Part shown: piece by piece, positions 52,445-60,235 of the stretch
Numbering within the stretch: position 1 is the first letter of the stretch
Layout of the letters: the number at the start of each line of letters is the position of its first letter
NCBI RefSeq assembly: GCF_015234135.1
Contig: NZ_JADGIK010000004.1
Location: forward strand, 62,001-126,000
Reading direction: 5' to 3'
Source of the DNA: Faecalibacter rhinopitheci
GTDB lineage: Bacteria; Bacteroidota; Bacteroidia; Flavobacteriales; Weeksellaceae
DNA: 64,000 nucleotides
Made by a program: the position numbers and the translations under genes
The notes under the pieces: generated by a model
What the model was told of the DNA's origin: nothing
Seen by the model: the letters and a program-made list of their open reading frames with translations, nothing else
Databases searched by the model: none

Positions 52445-54184
52445 TTACTCAGTAAGTTTTTTCTGGTTTTCTTTACTCATTATTAAATGAGAATTTTCAG
52501 GATATTTTTTTCTCAAGCGCTGTTTTGCCTTTTTAACTGCTTCTACAGTAACCCCAAGTATTTGAGAGATTTGAGTATTACTCAATCCCATTTTATGTAA
52601 GAAAATAAGCCTTAAATTAGAGTCGGTTAAATTGGGATAGGTAGTTATAATATAGTTGTAATATTCCGTTTGTTCATTTCGAAATGTTTCTTTAAATGCG
52701 ATCCAATTTTCTTCTGTCATCAAATGTGATTCTAATAATCTTTGTAATTCTCCATTTTTGTCCTCTAAATATGAGATTTTTGAATTTTGGATATGTTCTA
52801 TTTCTTTTTTAAGATTATCAATGAGAATATTTTTTTCTACTAAATACGTTTTGTATGCATTGAGAGAAGATGTTTTTTCTCCTAACTTTTCTTCAGATTG
52901 TAATTTTTGTGATTGTAGTTTTCGAACAATATTATTATAGAATATTTTTTTGTCTTTAAGTCTTTTTATAAAGTATAGATAAACAAATAATAAGCTTATT
53001 ATTAATAAAATTAAAATAATAATTAATGCTTTGGTTATAATCTTTTCTTTTTCAATTTTGGCATTTTCTACCTCTAGTTTATAAGTAATATTTTGTTTTT
53101 GTATTTCCCAATTTACCTTATTTATAACATCAGCGCCATCCGTATGAGACAATTCATTTTTTAATAAACTTAACTTTCTACGATAATTTAATTCATCAGC
53201 ATCGTTATTTTGAAGAATTGCAATTTTTAATAGAATTTCATTTATTTGGTATAAAAAACCTTTCAGATGTTCTTTATCATCAGCATAATTTTTAGCCTGT
53301 ACAATTAGTTCTTTAGCTTTATGAATGCTATCATTCTCAAGGTAAATTTCTCCTAATAATATTGTCGCATAAATTGTATTTCGATTCTCGTTTATAGCCT
53401 TTGAAATTTCGATATCTTCTTCGAGTAATTTAATAGCTGTTTTGTAGCTTTTTTCATTTTTATGAATTAAAGCTAAATCGCCTAAAGCTTTTGCATATCT
53501 TATCCTGTTATTTTTTTTAGAATATAAAATTGTTTTTATAATGTATTTTTTTGCCTCTTCATAATTTTTATGTTTTATGTAATACTGTGCAATACCACTT
53601 AGTAAATTTGAATACTCAGGATAATTTGTTGAAGTATGTTTTAAGGCAGTTTTAAGATAATTTAAACTTTTTTCATCCTCTTCAACTGTTATAAAAAAAT
53701 AAGCATTTTTTTTCAATATATCCGCAAATCTAAACTGCGAAGAGATAGACTTTGCATCTAATATCTTAGAGGAAGTCATGAAATAAGGCAATGCATTAAC
53801 TACATCACTATAGCTGTAATAATAAAATCCTAAATATGTATTAGAAAAAAGTATAAGATCTTGATGATTGGTTGAATATGAAATACGAATTGCTTCCTTA
53901 AATAATTGCTCACTTTTAGAATTTTTACCATCAACTTTTTTACTGTGCAAATTTGCAAGTAAGGATAAATAGATTACTTGTAAATGACTTTTAGTAATCT
54001 GATCTTTTCCAATTTCTAAAGCTTTAAACTTTCTTCGTAATAATATTGAATCCTCAATATATTCATTTTCATTATAAATCTTGTTTAAGTATACAATATC
54101 TGTTTCAGAATGTTGATTTCTGAAGGAAAATAGTATAGCAAAAACAAACATTATAATAAAAGAAATGCTTATATTTTTTATCAT
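52445..54184 (-). CDS. TPR membrane protein with C-terminal LuxR-type helix-turn-helix
   Basis: This 579-residue protein starts with a hydrophobic signal segment, followed by repeated helical pairs of TPR type (about residues 40-370). A strong membrane helix follows (about 385-407, LIIILILLIISLLFVYLYFI), then a coiled coil and a C-terminal DNA-binding helix-turn-helix near 515-560 (LRLIFLHKMGLSNTQISQILGVTVEAVKKAKQRLRKK). This periplasmic sensor, membrane helix and cytoplasmic HTH layout is known in Bacteroidota. The signal sensed and targets are unknown. A 19-bp palindrome lies just before the start and may be self-regulatory. Confidence 0.88.
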   Translation of the reverse strand: MIKNISISFIIMFVFAILFSFRNQHSETDIVYLNKIYNENEYIEDSILLRRKFKALEIGKDQITKSHLQVIYLSLLANLHSKKVDGKNSKSEQLFKEAIRISYSTNHQDLILFSNTYLGFYYYSYSDVVNALPYFMTSSKILDAKSISSQFRFADILKKNAYFFITVEEDEKSLNYLKTALKHTSTNYPEYSNLLSGIAQYYIKHKNYEEAKKYIIKTILYSKKNNRIRYAKALGDLALIHKNEKSYKTAIKLLEEDIEISKAINENRNTIYATILLGEIYLENDSIHKAKELIVQAKNYADDKEHLKGFLYQINEILLKIAILQNNDADELNYRRKLSLLKNELSHTDGADVINKVNWEIQKQNITYKLEVENAKIEKEKIITKALIIILILLIISLLFVYLYFIKRLKDKKIFYNNIVRKLQSQKLQSEEKLGEKTSSLNAYKTYLVEKNILIDNLKKEIEHIQNSKISYLEDKNGELQRLLESHLMTEENWIAFKETFRNEQTEYYNYIITTYPNLTDSNLRLIFLHKMGLSNTQISQILGVTVEAVKKAKQRLRKKYPENSHLIMSKENQKKLTE

Positions 54185-54188
54185 AATA

Positions 54189-54207
54189 TATATGATTTAA
54201 TCATATA
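54189..54207. promoter_or_regulatory. 19-bp palindrome upstream of the TPR/LuxR-type regulator
   Basis: TATATGATT-T-AATCATATA is a perfect palindrome with a single central base. It ends 4 bp before the regulator ATG at 54184. It could be an autoregulatory operator or an RNA hairpin occluding the start. Function is inferred. Confidence 0.5.
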
Positions 54208-54374
54208 AATGATTTTTAATGAGATTTTTAAACTTTAAAAATTCTGAAAATATAGCTACTATATTTCAGTTTTAATATTGAAGTAAATATACTTAAATTA
54301 TTGATTTATAGGTAAAATGATGTTGTCCTCTCCATTGTCCACCCTTTAAATTATTTATATTTAACGGATAATAA

Positions 54375-54517
54375 TAGATTTGTTTAAACAATTATGTAGT
54401 ACTTAATAAGTGAATATAATTAACTAACTAAACCTATCAAATCAAAGAGTTACCTAAACTAACTTAAACTTATTCCTAACTTTCAAAAACCTTTAGCTAG
54501 CTGCTAAAGGTTTTTTT
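54375..54517 (+). ncRNA. Possible small RNA ending at an orphan terminator
   Basis: TAGATTTG (54375-54382) matches the -7 consensus, and about 100 nt downstream a strong intrinsic terminator (54485-54517) follows, with no plus-strand gene between. The predicted RNA of about 130 nt would be C/A/U-rich with repeated CTAACT/CTAAAC words and little internal structure. No clear -33 TTG was found. An alternative is a leader for the downstream monooxygenase gene with an attenuator-like terminator. Neither is confirmed. Confidence 0.4.
54485..54517 (+). terminator. Orphan plus-strand terminator
   Basis: AAAAACCTTTAGC pairs exactly with GCTAAAGGTTTTT over a TAGCT loop, then more Ts. No plus-strand coding gene precedes it: the upstream gene is on the minus strand. 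Confidence 0.88.
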
Positions 54518-54572
54518 ATTTCCCTTATTTATTTTCTTCGTAATTTAGTATTTCAAAATGAAGAATGAATAA

Positions 54573-55571
54573 ATGGATTATCTTAAAAATATAAAATATT
54601 CAGTGCTTGATTTAGCAGTTGTTAGAAAAGGCGATTCCCTGACTGAAACATTTCAAAATACAGTTGATAATGCATCTTTTGTAGAAGAATTAGGGTATAC
54701 AAGATATTGGTTATCTGAGCATCACAATATGGAAAATGTAGCAAGTTCAGCTACTTCCGTATTAATAGGACATGTAGCTGGAAAAACAAAAAAAATAAGA
54801 GTAGGGTCAGGTGGTGTAATGTTGCCAAACCATACCGCTTTAAATATTGCTGAACAATTCGGGACTTTAGATGCTTTATATCCAAACAGGATAGATTTAG
54901 GGCTTGGTAGAGCGCCAGGAACAGATCAATTAACAGCTTCTATACTAAGAAGAGGAGATAATTTTGCGAATTATAATTTTCAATTAGATATTAAAGAACT
55001 TCAACGCTATATTAGTGTAGATAATCGAGAAAATAAAGTCCGCGCTATTCCTGGTGAGGGAGCTCAAATAGATATCTATATTTTAGGGTCGAGTATTGAA
55101 AGTGCATATTTAGCTGCTAAAATGGGACTTCCTTATGCTTTCGCAGGTCATTTTGCACCACAACAATTTTATAGTGCAATAGAAATTTATAAGGAAAATT
55201 TTATTCCTTCAAAATATCTAGAAAAACCATATACTATGGCTTGTATCAATGTAATTGCTAGTACTACGGACGATGAAGCTCATTATCTTTCTTTATCGAT
55301 GTATCAAAGTTTTTTAAATATTATTACTGATCAACGTTCTCCACTTGTTGCACCAGAAGAAACAAATTTACAAGTTGCTTCAGATCAACAAAAAATGGTT
55401 TTAAAAAATATGACGGGATTGTCTTTTATAGGATCTAAATCAACATTATGTCAAACTCTTTCAAAATTTATTGATGAAAGCGGTGTGAATGAGATAATTG
55501 TAAGTTCAAATATTTTTGATCAAAAAGCTAAAAGAAAATCTTATCAAATAATTAGCGAATTATTTAAATAA
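54573..55571 (+). CDS. LLM-class flavin-dependent oxidoreductase
   Basis: This 332-residue protein has a luciferase-like monooxygenase (bacterial luciferase family) TIM-barrel. Conserved features include VEELGYTRYWLSEHHNMENVASSATSVLIGHVAG, IRVGSGGVMLPNHTALNIAEQFGTLDALYPNRIDLGLGRAPG and ILGSSIESAYLAAKMGLPYAFAGHF. These match the MsnO8-type LLM oxidoreductases, which use reduced FMN or F420; the cofactor is not determined. Stop and start of the next ORF overlap by one base. The substrate is unknown. Confidence 0.92.
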   Translation: MDYLKNIKYSVLDLAVVRKGDSLTETFQNTVDNASFVEELGYTRYWLSEHHNMENVASSATSVLIGHVAGKTKKIRVGSGGVMLPNHTALNIAEQFGTLDALYPNRIDLGLGRAPGTDQLTASILRRGDNFANYNFQLDIKELQRYISVDNRENKVRAIPGEGAQIDIYILGSSIESAYLAAKMGLPYAFAGHFAPQQFYSAIEIYKENFIPSKYLEKPYTMACINVIASTTDDEAHYLSLSMYQSFLNIITDQRSPLVAPEETNLQVASDQQKMVLKNMTGLSFIGSKSTLCQTLSKFIDESGVNEIIVSSNIFDQKAKRKSYQIISELFK

Positions 55572-56065
55572 TGCCTAAAAAAAAGTTTTCTAAAATAGAT
55601 TATTATCTAATGTTGCTCGAAGAATATCGTGATCAGCTAACTTTAGTAATCTTGCTAAATCTAACCTCATTAATCTTAGTAAGTAAATTAAGGGATTACT
55701 TTAGAAGTTCGTATTTAGAAAGTCGTTTTATAGATTATTTTGATTTTTTATCTTCTCAGAATAGTCTAATTGATTTTTGTGAGGCTTTGTTTTATTGTTA
55801 CATAGGAGGTTTAATCATTCATTTAGGAGCATCAAAAATTAAAAAAGAATGGCTAATCAATCTTAATACAGTTTTTTTGTTTATATCTACATCTTATTTT
55901 TGGTCAATTCCGAAATTTGAAAGTATTTTAAATGTCTTGTTTACAAAAAATTATATATTCTATTTTGTGGTAATATTTCAATTTTCATTTATTATTTTAG
56001 CGATTTATAGGTTTTTCTTTTTAATCAAAAAAAGCTTAAAACCGACAAAAATCAATCTTTCTTAA
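55571..56065 (+). CDS. Membrane protein of unknown function
   Basis: This 164-residue protein has four hydrophobic segments (about 18-37, 68-85, 95-110 and 123-150) and a basic N-terminus (MPKKKFSKIDYY). The start overlaps the last base of the preceding oxidoreductase stop, so it is translationally coupled. I do not recognise a domain. Hydrophobicity and operon position support it as a real gene, but no function can be inferred. Confidence 0.7.
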   Translation: MPKKKFSKIDYYLMLLEEYRDQLTLVILLNLTSLILVSKLRDYFRSSYLESRFIDYFDFLSSQNSLIDFCEALFYCYIGGLIIHLGASKIKKEWLINLNTVFLFISTSYFWSIPKFESILNVLFTKNYIFYFVVIFQFSFIILAIYRFFFLIKKSLKPTKINLS

Positions 56066-56066
56066 T

Positions 56067-56074
56067 TATATTTG
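56067..56074 (+). promoter_or_regulatory. Promoter -7 box for the polyprenyl synthetase gene
   Basis: TATATTTG matches TAnnTTTG and lies about 30 nt before the ATG at 56105. The box begins right after the stop of the upstream gene. Confidence 0.55.
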
Positions 56075-56104
56075 CCGAAACTTAATTTTTACTTAATTTA
56101 AACT

Positions 56105-57076
56105 ATGTATTCATTAGATAAATTTCATCAATTAATTGCTCAAGGAATTCAAGAGAATCCATTGATTAGAACGCCAAAGGAACTTTACGAGCCAATGGAT
56201 TATATCCTAACTATAGGAGGTAAGCGTATCCGACCAGTAATTGTATTGTTAGGTGCAGATTTATTTGATGGTGATTTACAAAAAGCTTTAAAACCTTCTT
56301 TAGCAGTAGAATTTTTCCATAATTTTTCATTAATGCATGATGATATAATGGATGATGCACCTCTACGACGAGGAAAGACAACAGTTCATGAAAAATATGG
56401 AGTTAATACTGCAATCTTATCAGGAGATGCATTATTAATTAAATCTTATGAAATGTTTGAAGATTTAGAACCAGAATTGTTTAAAAAGGTTACTAAATTA
56501 TTTACAAAGACTGCAAAAGAATTATGTGAAGGTCAGCAATGGGATATAAATTTTGAAACACAGACTAATGTTACGTATGAAGATTATATTAAAATGATCT
56601 CTTTTAAAACTGGTGTTTTAGTCGGTGCTTCATTACAAATCGGTGCTATTATAGCTGGAGCAAGTGAAGAAGATGCTGAATTAATATATGAATATGGTTT
56701 AAACTTAGGAATTGCATATCAATTAAAAGATGATTACTTAGATGTCTTTGGAAATTTAGAACATTTAGGGAAGAAACATGCGGGAGATATCTACGAAAAT
56801 AAGAAAACTATTCTTTATATATCAGCTTTAGAAGCTGCTGATGAAAGAGATCGTGACGAATTATTATTTTGGTATAATATGAACACCGATAATGTTGATA
56901 AAGTATACGCAGTAGAAAAAATCTTTAGAAAACTAAATGTAAATAAGAAATTATCTACTTTAATCCGAGAATATACAAATAAAGCGCATCAATTTTTAGA
57001 TAAAATTAATGTGTCAGATGAAAAGAAAGTATATCTTAGAGAGTTGAGTGAAGTTTTAATTGACCGCCAAGGATAA
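56105..57076 (+). CDS. Polyprenyl diphosphate synthase (trans-isoprenyl synthase)
   Basis: This 323-residue all-alpha enzyme condenses isopentenyl diphosphate with an allylic diphosphate. The first Asp-rich motif is LMHDDIMDDAPLRRG (Asp79, Asp80, Asp83) and the second is QLKDDYLDVFG. GGKRIRP near residue 38 binds diphosphate. The first motif lacks the two-residue insertion of typical bacterial FPP synthases and has Phe74 five residues before it, which affects chain length in this family. I do not assign FPP, GGPP or a longer product. It has its own -7 box and leads towards GSCFA (6 bp gap), TatD and pyrH. Confidence 0.93.
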   Translation: MYSLDKFHQLIAQGIQENPLIRTPKELYEPMDYILTIGGKRIRPVIVLLGADLFDGDLQKALKPSLAVEFFHNFSLMHDDIMDDAPLRRGKTTVHEKYGVNTAILSGDALLIKSYEMFEDLEPELFKKVTKLFTKTAKELCEGQQWDINFETQTNVTYEDYIKMISFKTGVLVGASLQIGAIIAGASEEDAELIYEYGLNLGIAYQLKDDYLDVFGNLEHLGKKHAGDIYENKKTILYISALEAADERDRDELLFWYNMNTDNVDKVYAVEKIFRKLNVNKKLSTLIREYTNKAHQFLDKINVSDEKKVYLRELSEVLIDRQG

Positions 57077-57082
57077 AATACA

Positions 57083-58069
57083 ATGCATTTTCGAACAACT
57101 TTCGACATTCCTGAATCTCTTTTTAAGATCAATCATCAGCAGAAAATATTAACATTAGGTTCTTGTTTTTCTGATGAAATAGGTAGTCGATTAGTAAATT
57201 TTAAATTTGATGGATTAATTAATCCTTTTGGGATAATTTTCAACGCTCATTCCATTCAAAATTTAATAGAAAGAAGCATTCATAAAAGATATTATACAGC
57301 TGATGATGTACATCAAAATGGAGATCAATTTTTCTGTTTCGATGTACATTCATCATTTAATGCAAATTCTATACAGGATGTTTTAAATCCTCTAAATCAA
57401 ACATTACAACACGTAAACGAATATTTACATCAGTGCGATGTAGTAATTATTACTCTAGGAACTTCGTGGGTGTACGAGTGGAAAGAAAATAAACATATTG
57501 TTGCAAATTGCCATAAGGTTAATGCAAAACAGTTTGAGAAAGTTTTACTTTCCCCAGAAGATAATTTTAAATCAATGGATTTAATTATTTTTGATTTAAT
57601 CAAGATTAATCCAAATATTAAGATTATTACGACAGTAAGCCCTGTACGTCATATAAAAGATGGTTTTATAGAGAATAATGTTAGTAAAGCAAGACTAATT
57701 GATGCATTATTTCAGTTAAATCATAAGTATGATCAAGTAGAATATTTTCCTTCTTATGAATTAGTAATGGATGATCTAAGAGATTATCGTTTTTTCAAAG
57801 AAGATATGATTCATCCGTCAAGTCAGGCTGTAGATTATATTTGGAAGCGATTTTCAGAAACTTATTTCGCAACTAGTACTCAGGTTGTAATTCAAAAAAT
57901 CAATAAAATAATTTCGGCGATCAATCATAGACCTTTTAATGAAGAGTCGGAAAGTCATCAAAAATTTTTACGAAAATTATTAGCTGATATAACAACCATT
58001 GAAAGAGAAAATAAAATAAATTTTTTCGTTGAAAAAGAAAAAATACAATTAAAAATCAAATCATGTTAA
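57083..58069 (+). CDS. GSCFA domain-containing protein
   Basis: This 328-residue protein carries the name-giving motif LTLGSCFSDEIGSRL near residue 25 and the SGNH-hydrolase-like blocks FGIIFNAHSIQNLIERS, DVVIITLGTSWVYEW and FFKEDMIHPSSQAVDYIWKRF. These resemble the Ser, Gly/Asn and Asp-His blocks of SGNH esterases, so a hydrolase or acyltransferase is possible, but no activity is known. It follows polyprenyl synthase by 6 bp and overlaps the TatD start by 7 bp, showing tight operon packing. The family is most common in Bacteroidota. Confidence 0.9.
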   Translation: MHFRTTFDIPESLFKINHQQKILTLGSCFSDEIGSRLVNFKFDGLINPFGIIFNAHSIQNLIERSIHKRYYTADDVHQNGDQFFCFDVHSSFNANSIQDVLNPLNQTLQHVNEYLHQCDVVIITLGTSWVYEWKENKHIVANCHKVNAKQFEKVLLSPEDNFKSMDLIIFDLIKINPNIKIITTVSPVRHIKDGFIENNVSKARLIDALFQLNHKYDQVEYFPSYELVMDDLRDYRFFKEDMIHPSSQAVDYIWKRFSETYFATSTQVVIQKINKIISAINHRPFNEESESHQKFLRKLLADITTIERENKINFFVEKEKIQLKIKSC

Positions 58070-58830
58070 TTGATACACATACACATCTATATTCTGAGCA
58101 ATTTGAAGGAGAAATTAATGAAATTGTAGCTCGAGCAAAAGAAAATGGAGTGAATAGATTTTATTTACCAGCTATTGATCAATCTTATACAGAACGTATG
58201 CTTAGTTTGGAAGCACAATTTCCTAACGAAATGTTTGCGATGATGGGTTTACATCCATGTTCTGTACATCCAGATACTTTAGAATTTGAATTAGCTCATG
58301 TTAAAGAGTGGATTGATAAAAGAGATTTTAAAGCGATTGGAGAAATCGGAATCGATTTATATTGGGAAAAAGCTTATTTAAATGAGCAACAATATGCCTT
58401 TAAAACGCAGATTGAATGGGCTAAGGAAAAGAATTTACCAATCGTAATTCATTGTCGTGATGCTTTTGATGAAGTTTTTGAAGTTTTAGAAGAAGTCAAA
58501 GATGATCAATTATTTGGTATTTTTCATTGCTTTTCTGGTTCAAAAGAACAAGCTCAACGCGCAATTGATTTTAATTTAAAATTAGGGATTGGAGGTGTTT
58601 TAACCTTTAAAAATGGAAAAATAGATCAATTTTTAGAAGATTTTGATATAAAACATGTGGTTTTAGAAACGGATTCGCCTTACTTGGCACCTGCGCCTTT
58701 TAGAGGTAAAAGAAACGAATCAAGTTATTTAAAATATGTTGTAGAAAAATTAGTTGATGTTTATCGATTAGAACCTACACAAATTGCGGAAATAACAACA
58801 AAAAATGCATTAGAAATATTCGAACGTTAG
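58063..58830 (+). CDS. TatD family metal-dependent hydrolase
   Basis: This 255-residue TIM-barrel deoxyribonuclease-like hydrolase has the metal ligands visible in [37 protein letters not shown] and [19 protein letters not shown]. TatD proteins degrade DNA 3'-5' and act in oxidative-damage repair and DNA turnover. The ATG overlaps the end of the GSCFA gene by 7 bp. pyrH follows with its own -7 box, so the operon probably ends with this gene. Length is normal. Confidence 0.95.
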   Translation: MLIDTHTHLYSEQFEGEINEIVARAKENGVNRFYLPAIDQSYTERMLSLEAQFPNEMFAMMGLHPCSVHPDTLEFELAHVKEWIDKRDFKAIGEIGIDLYWEKAYLNEQQYAFKTQIEWAKEKNLPIVIHCRDAFDEVFEVLEEVKDDQLFGIFHCFSGSKEQAQRAIDFNLKLGIGGVLTFKNGKIDQFLEDFDIKHVVLETDSPYLAPAPFRGKRNESSYLKYVVEKLVDVYRLEPTQIAEITTKNALEIFER

Positions 58831-58850
58831 TAGAATATTAAGAGATAAAT

Positions 58851-58858
58851 TATATTTG
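58851..58858 (+). promoter_or_regulatory. Promoter -7 box for pyrH
   Basis: TATATTTG matches TAnnTTTG, with TTAG at 58827-58830 a near -33 element 20 nt upstream. The box overlaps an in-frame TTG at 58856, which therefore is not the pyrH start. Confidence 0.6.
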
Positions 58859-58879
58859 CAAAAGAAAACCTTTGAAACA

Positions 58880-59590
58880 ATGAAATACAAAAGAGTACTA
58901 CTTAAATTAAGTGGAGAGGCACTAATGGGAGATTTACAGTACGGAATCGACCCAAATATGTTAAAACAATATGCTGAACAAATCAAAGAAGTAGTTGATT
59001 TAGGATGTGAAGTGGCAATCGTAATTGGAGGTGGTAATATTTTCAGAGGTGTTCAAGGTGTAGCATCTGGTATGGACCGTGTACAAGGAGATTACATGGG
59101 AATGTTAGCAACAGTTATTAACAGTATGGCCTTACAAGGAGCTTTAGAAGAAGCTGGTTTAATCACACGTTTGCAAACAGCAATTCGTATGGAACAAATT
59201 GCAGAACCATTCATTAAAAGAAAAGCAACTCGTCATTTAGAAAAAGGTCGTGTAGTTATATTTGGTGCTGGTACAGGAAATCCGTACTTTACTACAGATA
59301 CTGCAGCTGTATTACGTGCAATAGAAGTAAATGCTGATGTAATCTTAAAAGGAACACGTGTAGATGGAATCTATACTGCAGATCCTGAAAAAGATCCTGA
59401 AGCACAAAAATTTGATACAATATCTTATCAAGAGGTATATGATAAAAACTTAAAAGTAATGGATATGACTGCTTTTACTTTGAGTGAAGAAAATAATTTA
59501 CCTATTATTGTATTTGATATGAATACTAAAGGTAATTTAAAAGCATTAATAGAAGAAGGGAACGTAGGGACCCTGGTAACAAATAATTAA
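58880..59590 (+). CDS. pyrH: UMP kinase
   Basis: This 236-residue hexameric amino-acid-kinase-fold enzyme phosphorylates UMP to UDP. The opening [14 protein letters not shown], the GGGNIFRGV loop and [32 protein letters not shown] are diagnostic, as is [20 protein letters not shown] use the ATG at 58880 because the longer ORF start (TTG 58856) lies in the -7 box. frr follows after 7 bp, the common pyrH-frr pairing. Confidence 0.97.
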   Translation: MKYKRVLLKLSGEALMGDLQYGIDPNMLKQYAEQIKEVVDLGCEVAIVIGGGNIFRGVQGVASGMDRVQGDYMGMLATVINSMALQGALEEAGLITRLQTAIRMEQIAEPFIKRKATRHLEKGRVVIFGAGTGNPYFTTDTAAVLRAIEVNADVILKGTRVDGIYTADPEKDPEAQKFDTISYQEVYDKNLKVMDMTAFTLSEENNLPIIVFDMNTKGNLKALIEEGNVGTLVTNN

Positions 59591-59597
59591 ATCCAAA

Positions 59598-60152
59598 ATG
59601 GAAGAATTAGATTTAATCTTAGAGACAACTAAAGAGCAAATGCAAGGAACTGTGGAACATTTAAATGTTGCATTTGACAAATTAAGAGCTGGTAAAGCTA
59701 CTCCAGCTATGTTAAGTTCTGTTCGTGTTGATTATTATGGAAGCTTAACACCGTTAAGCCAAGTTGCTAATGTAACAACTCCTGATGCGATGACTTTAAG
59801 CATCCAACCATGGGAGAAAAACTTAATTTACGAAATTGAGAAAGCTATTATCAATTCTAACTTAGGTTTTGCACCTTCTAACAATGGAGATTCTATCATT
59901 ATTAGTATTCCTCCGGTGACTGAAGAACGTCGTAAAGAATTAGTTAAAATGGCAAAAGCGGATATGGAAATTGCTAAGATTTCTTTACGTAATGCTCGTC
60001 AAGACGCTAATAAATCTTTAAAAGCATTAAAAGATGTTGCTGAAGACTTAGTAAAAGATTACGAAACTCGTGTTCAAGGTTTAACGGATAAATTCGGTAA
60101 AAAATTAGAAGAAGAGTTATCTAAGAAAGAAGCAGAAATTATGAAAGTTTAA
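59598..60152 (+). CDS. frr: Ribosome recycling factor
   Basis: This 184-residue protein, with EF-G, dissociates post-termination ribosomes. The three-helix domain and beta domain are recognisable: FDKLRAGKATPAMLSSVRVDYYGSLTPLSQVANVTTPDAMTLSIQPWEKN, IISIPPVTEERRKELVKMAK and ISLRNARQDANKSLK. Length is normal. It is the second gene of pyrH-frr and ends at a GC-rich terminator. Confidence 0.97.
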   Translation: MEELDLILETTKEQMQGTVEHLNVAFDKLRAGKATPAMLSSVRVDYYGSLTPLSQVANVTTPDAMTLSIQPWEKNLIYEIEKAIINSNLGFAPSNNGDSIIISIPPVTEERRKELVKMAKADMEIAKISLRNARQDANKSLKALKDVAEDLVKDYETRVQGLTDKFGKKLEEELSKKEAEIMKV

Positions 60153-60180
60153 TCTTTCTAATATTTCTTAAATAAAATTT

Positions 60181-60205
60181 AAAGCAGCGTTAAAATCGCT
60201 GCTTT
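60181..60205 (+). terminator. Terminator of pyrH-frr
   Basis: AAAGCAGCG (60181-60189) pairs with CGCTGCTTT (60197-60205), followed by a T-run, 28 nt after the frr stop. Confidence 0.9.
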
Positions 60206-60235
60206 TTTTGTTAATTTGCGTTTCAATTTTACATC

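Larger units (their letters stand above)
54208..54572. other. Gene-poor interval, 388 bp in total
   Basis: Between the regulator (start 54184) and the monooxygenase gene (start 54573) no credible ORF was found. The interval holds the palindrome at 54189-54207, a TAGATTTG box at 54375-54382 and a strong plus-strand terminator at 54485-54517. The rest is AT-rich sequence with no other recognisable signal. Confidence 0.6.
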
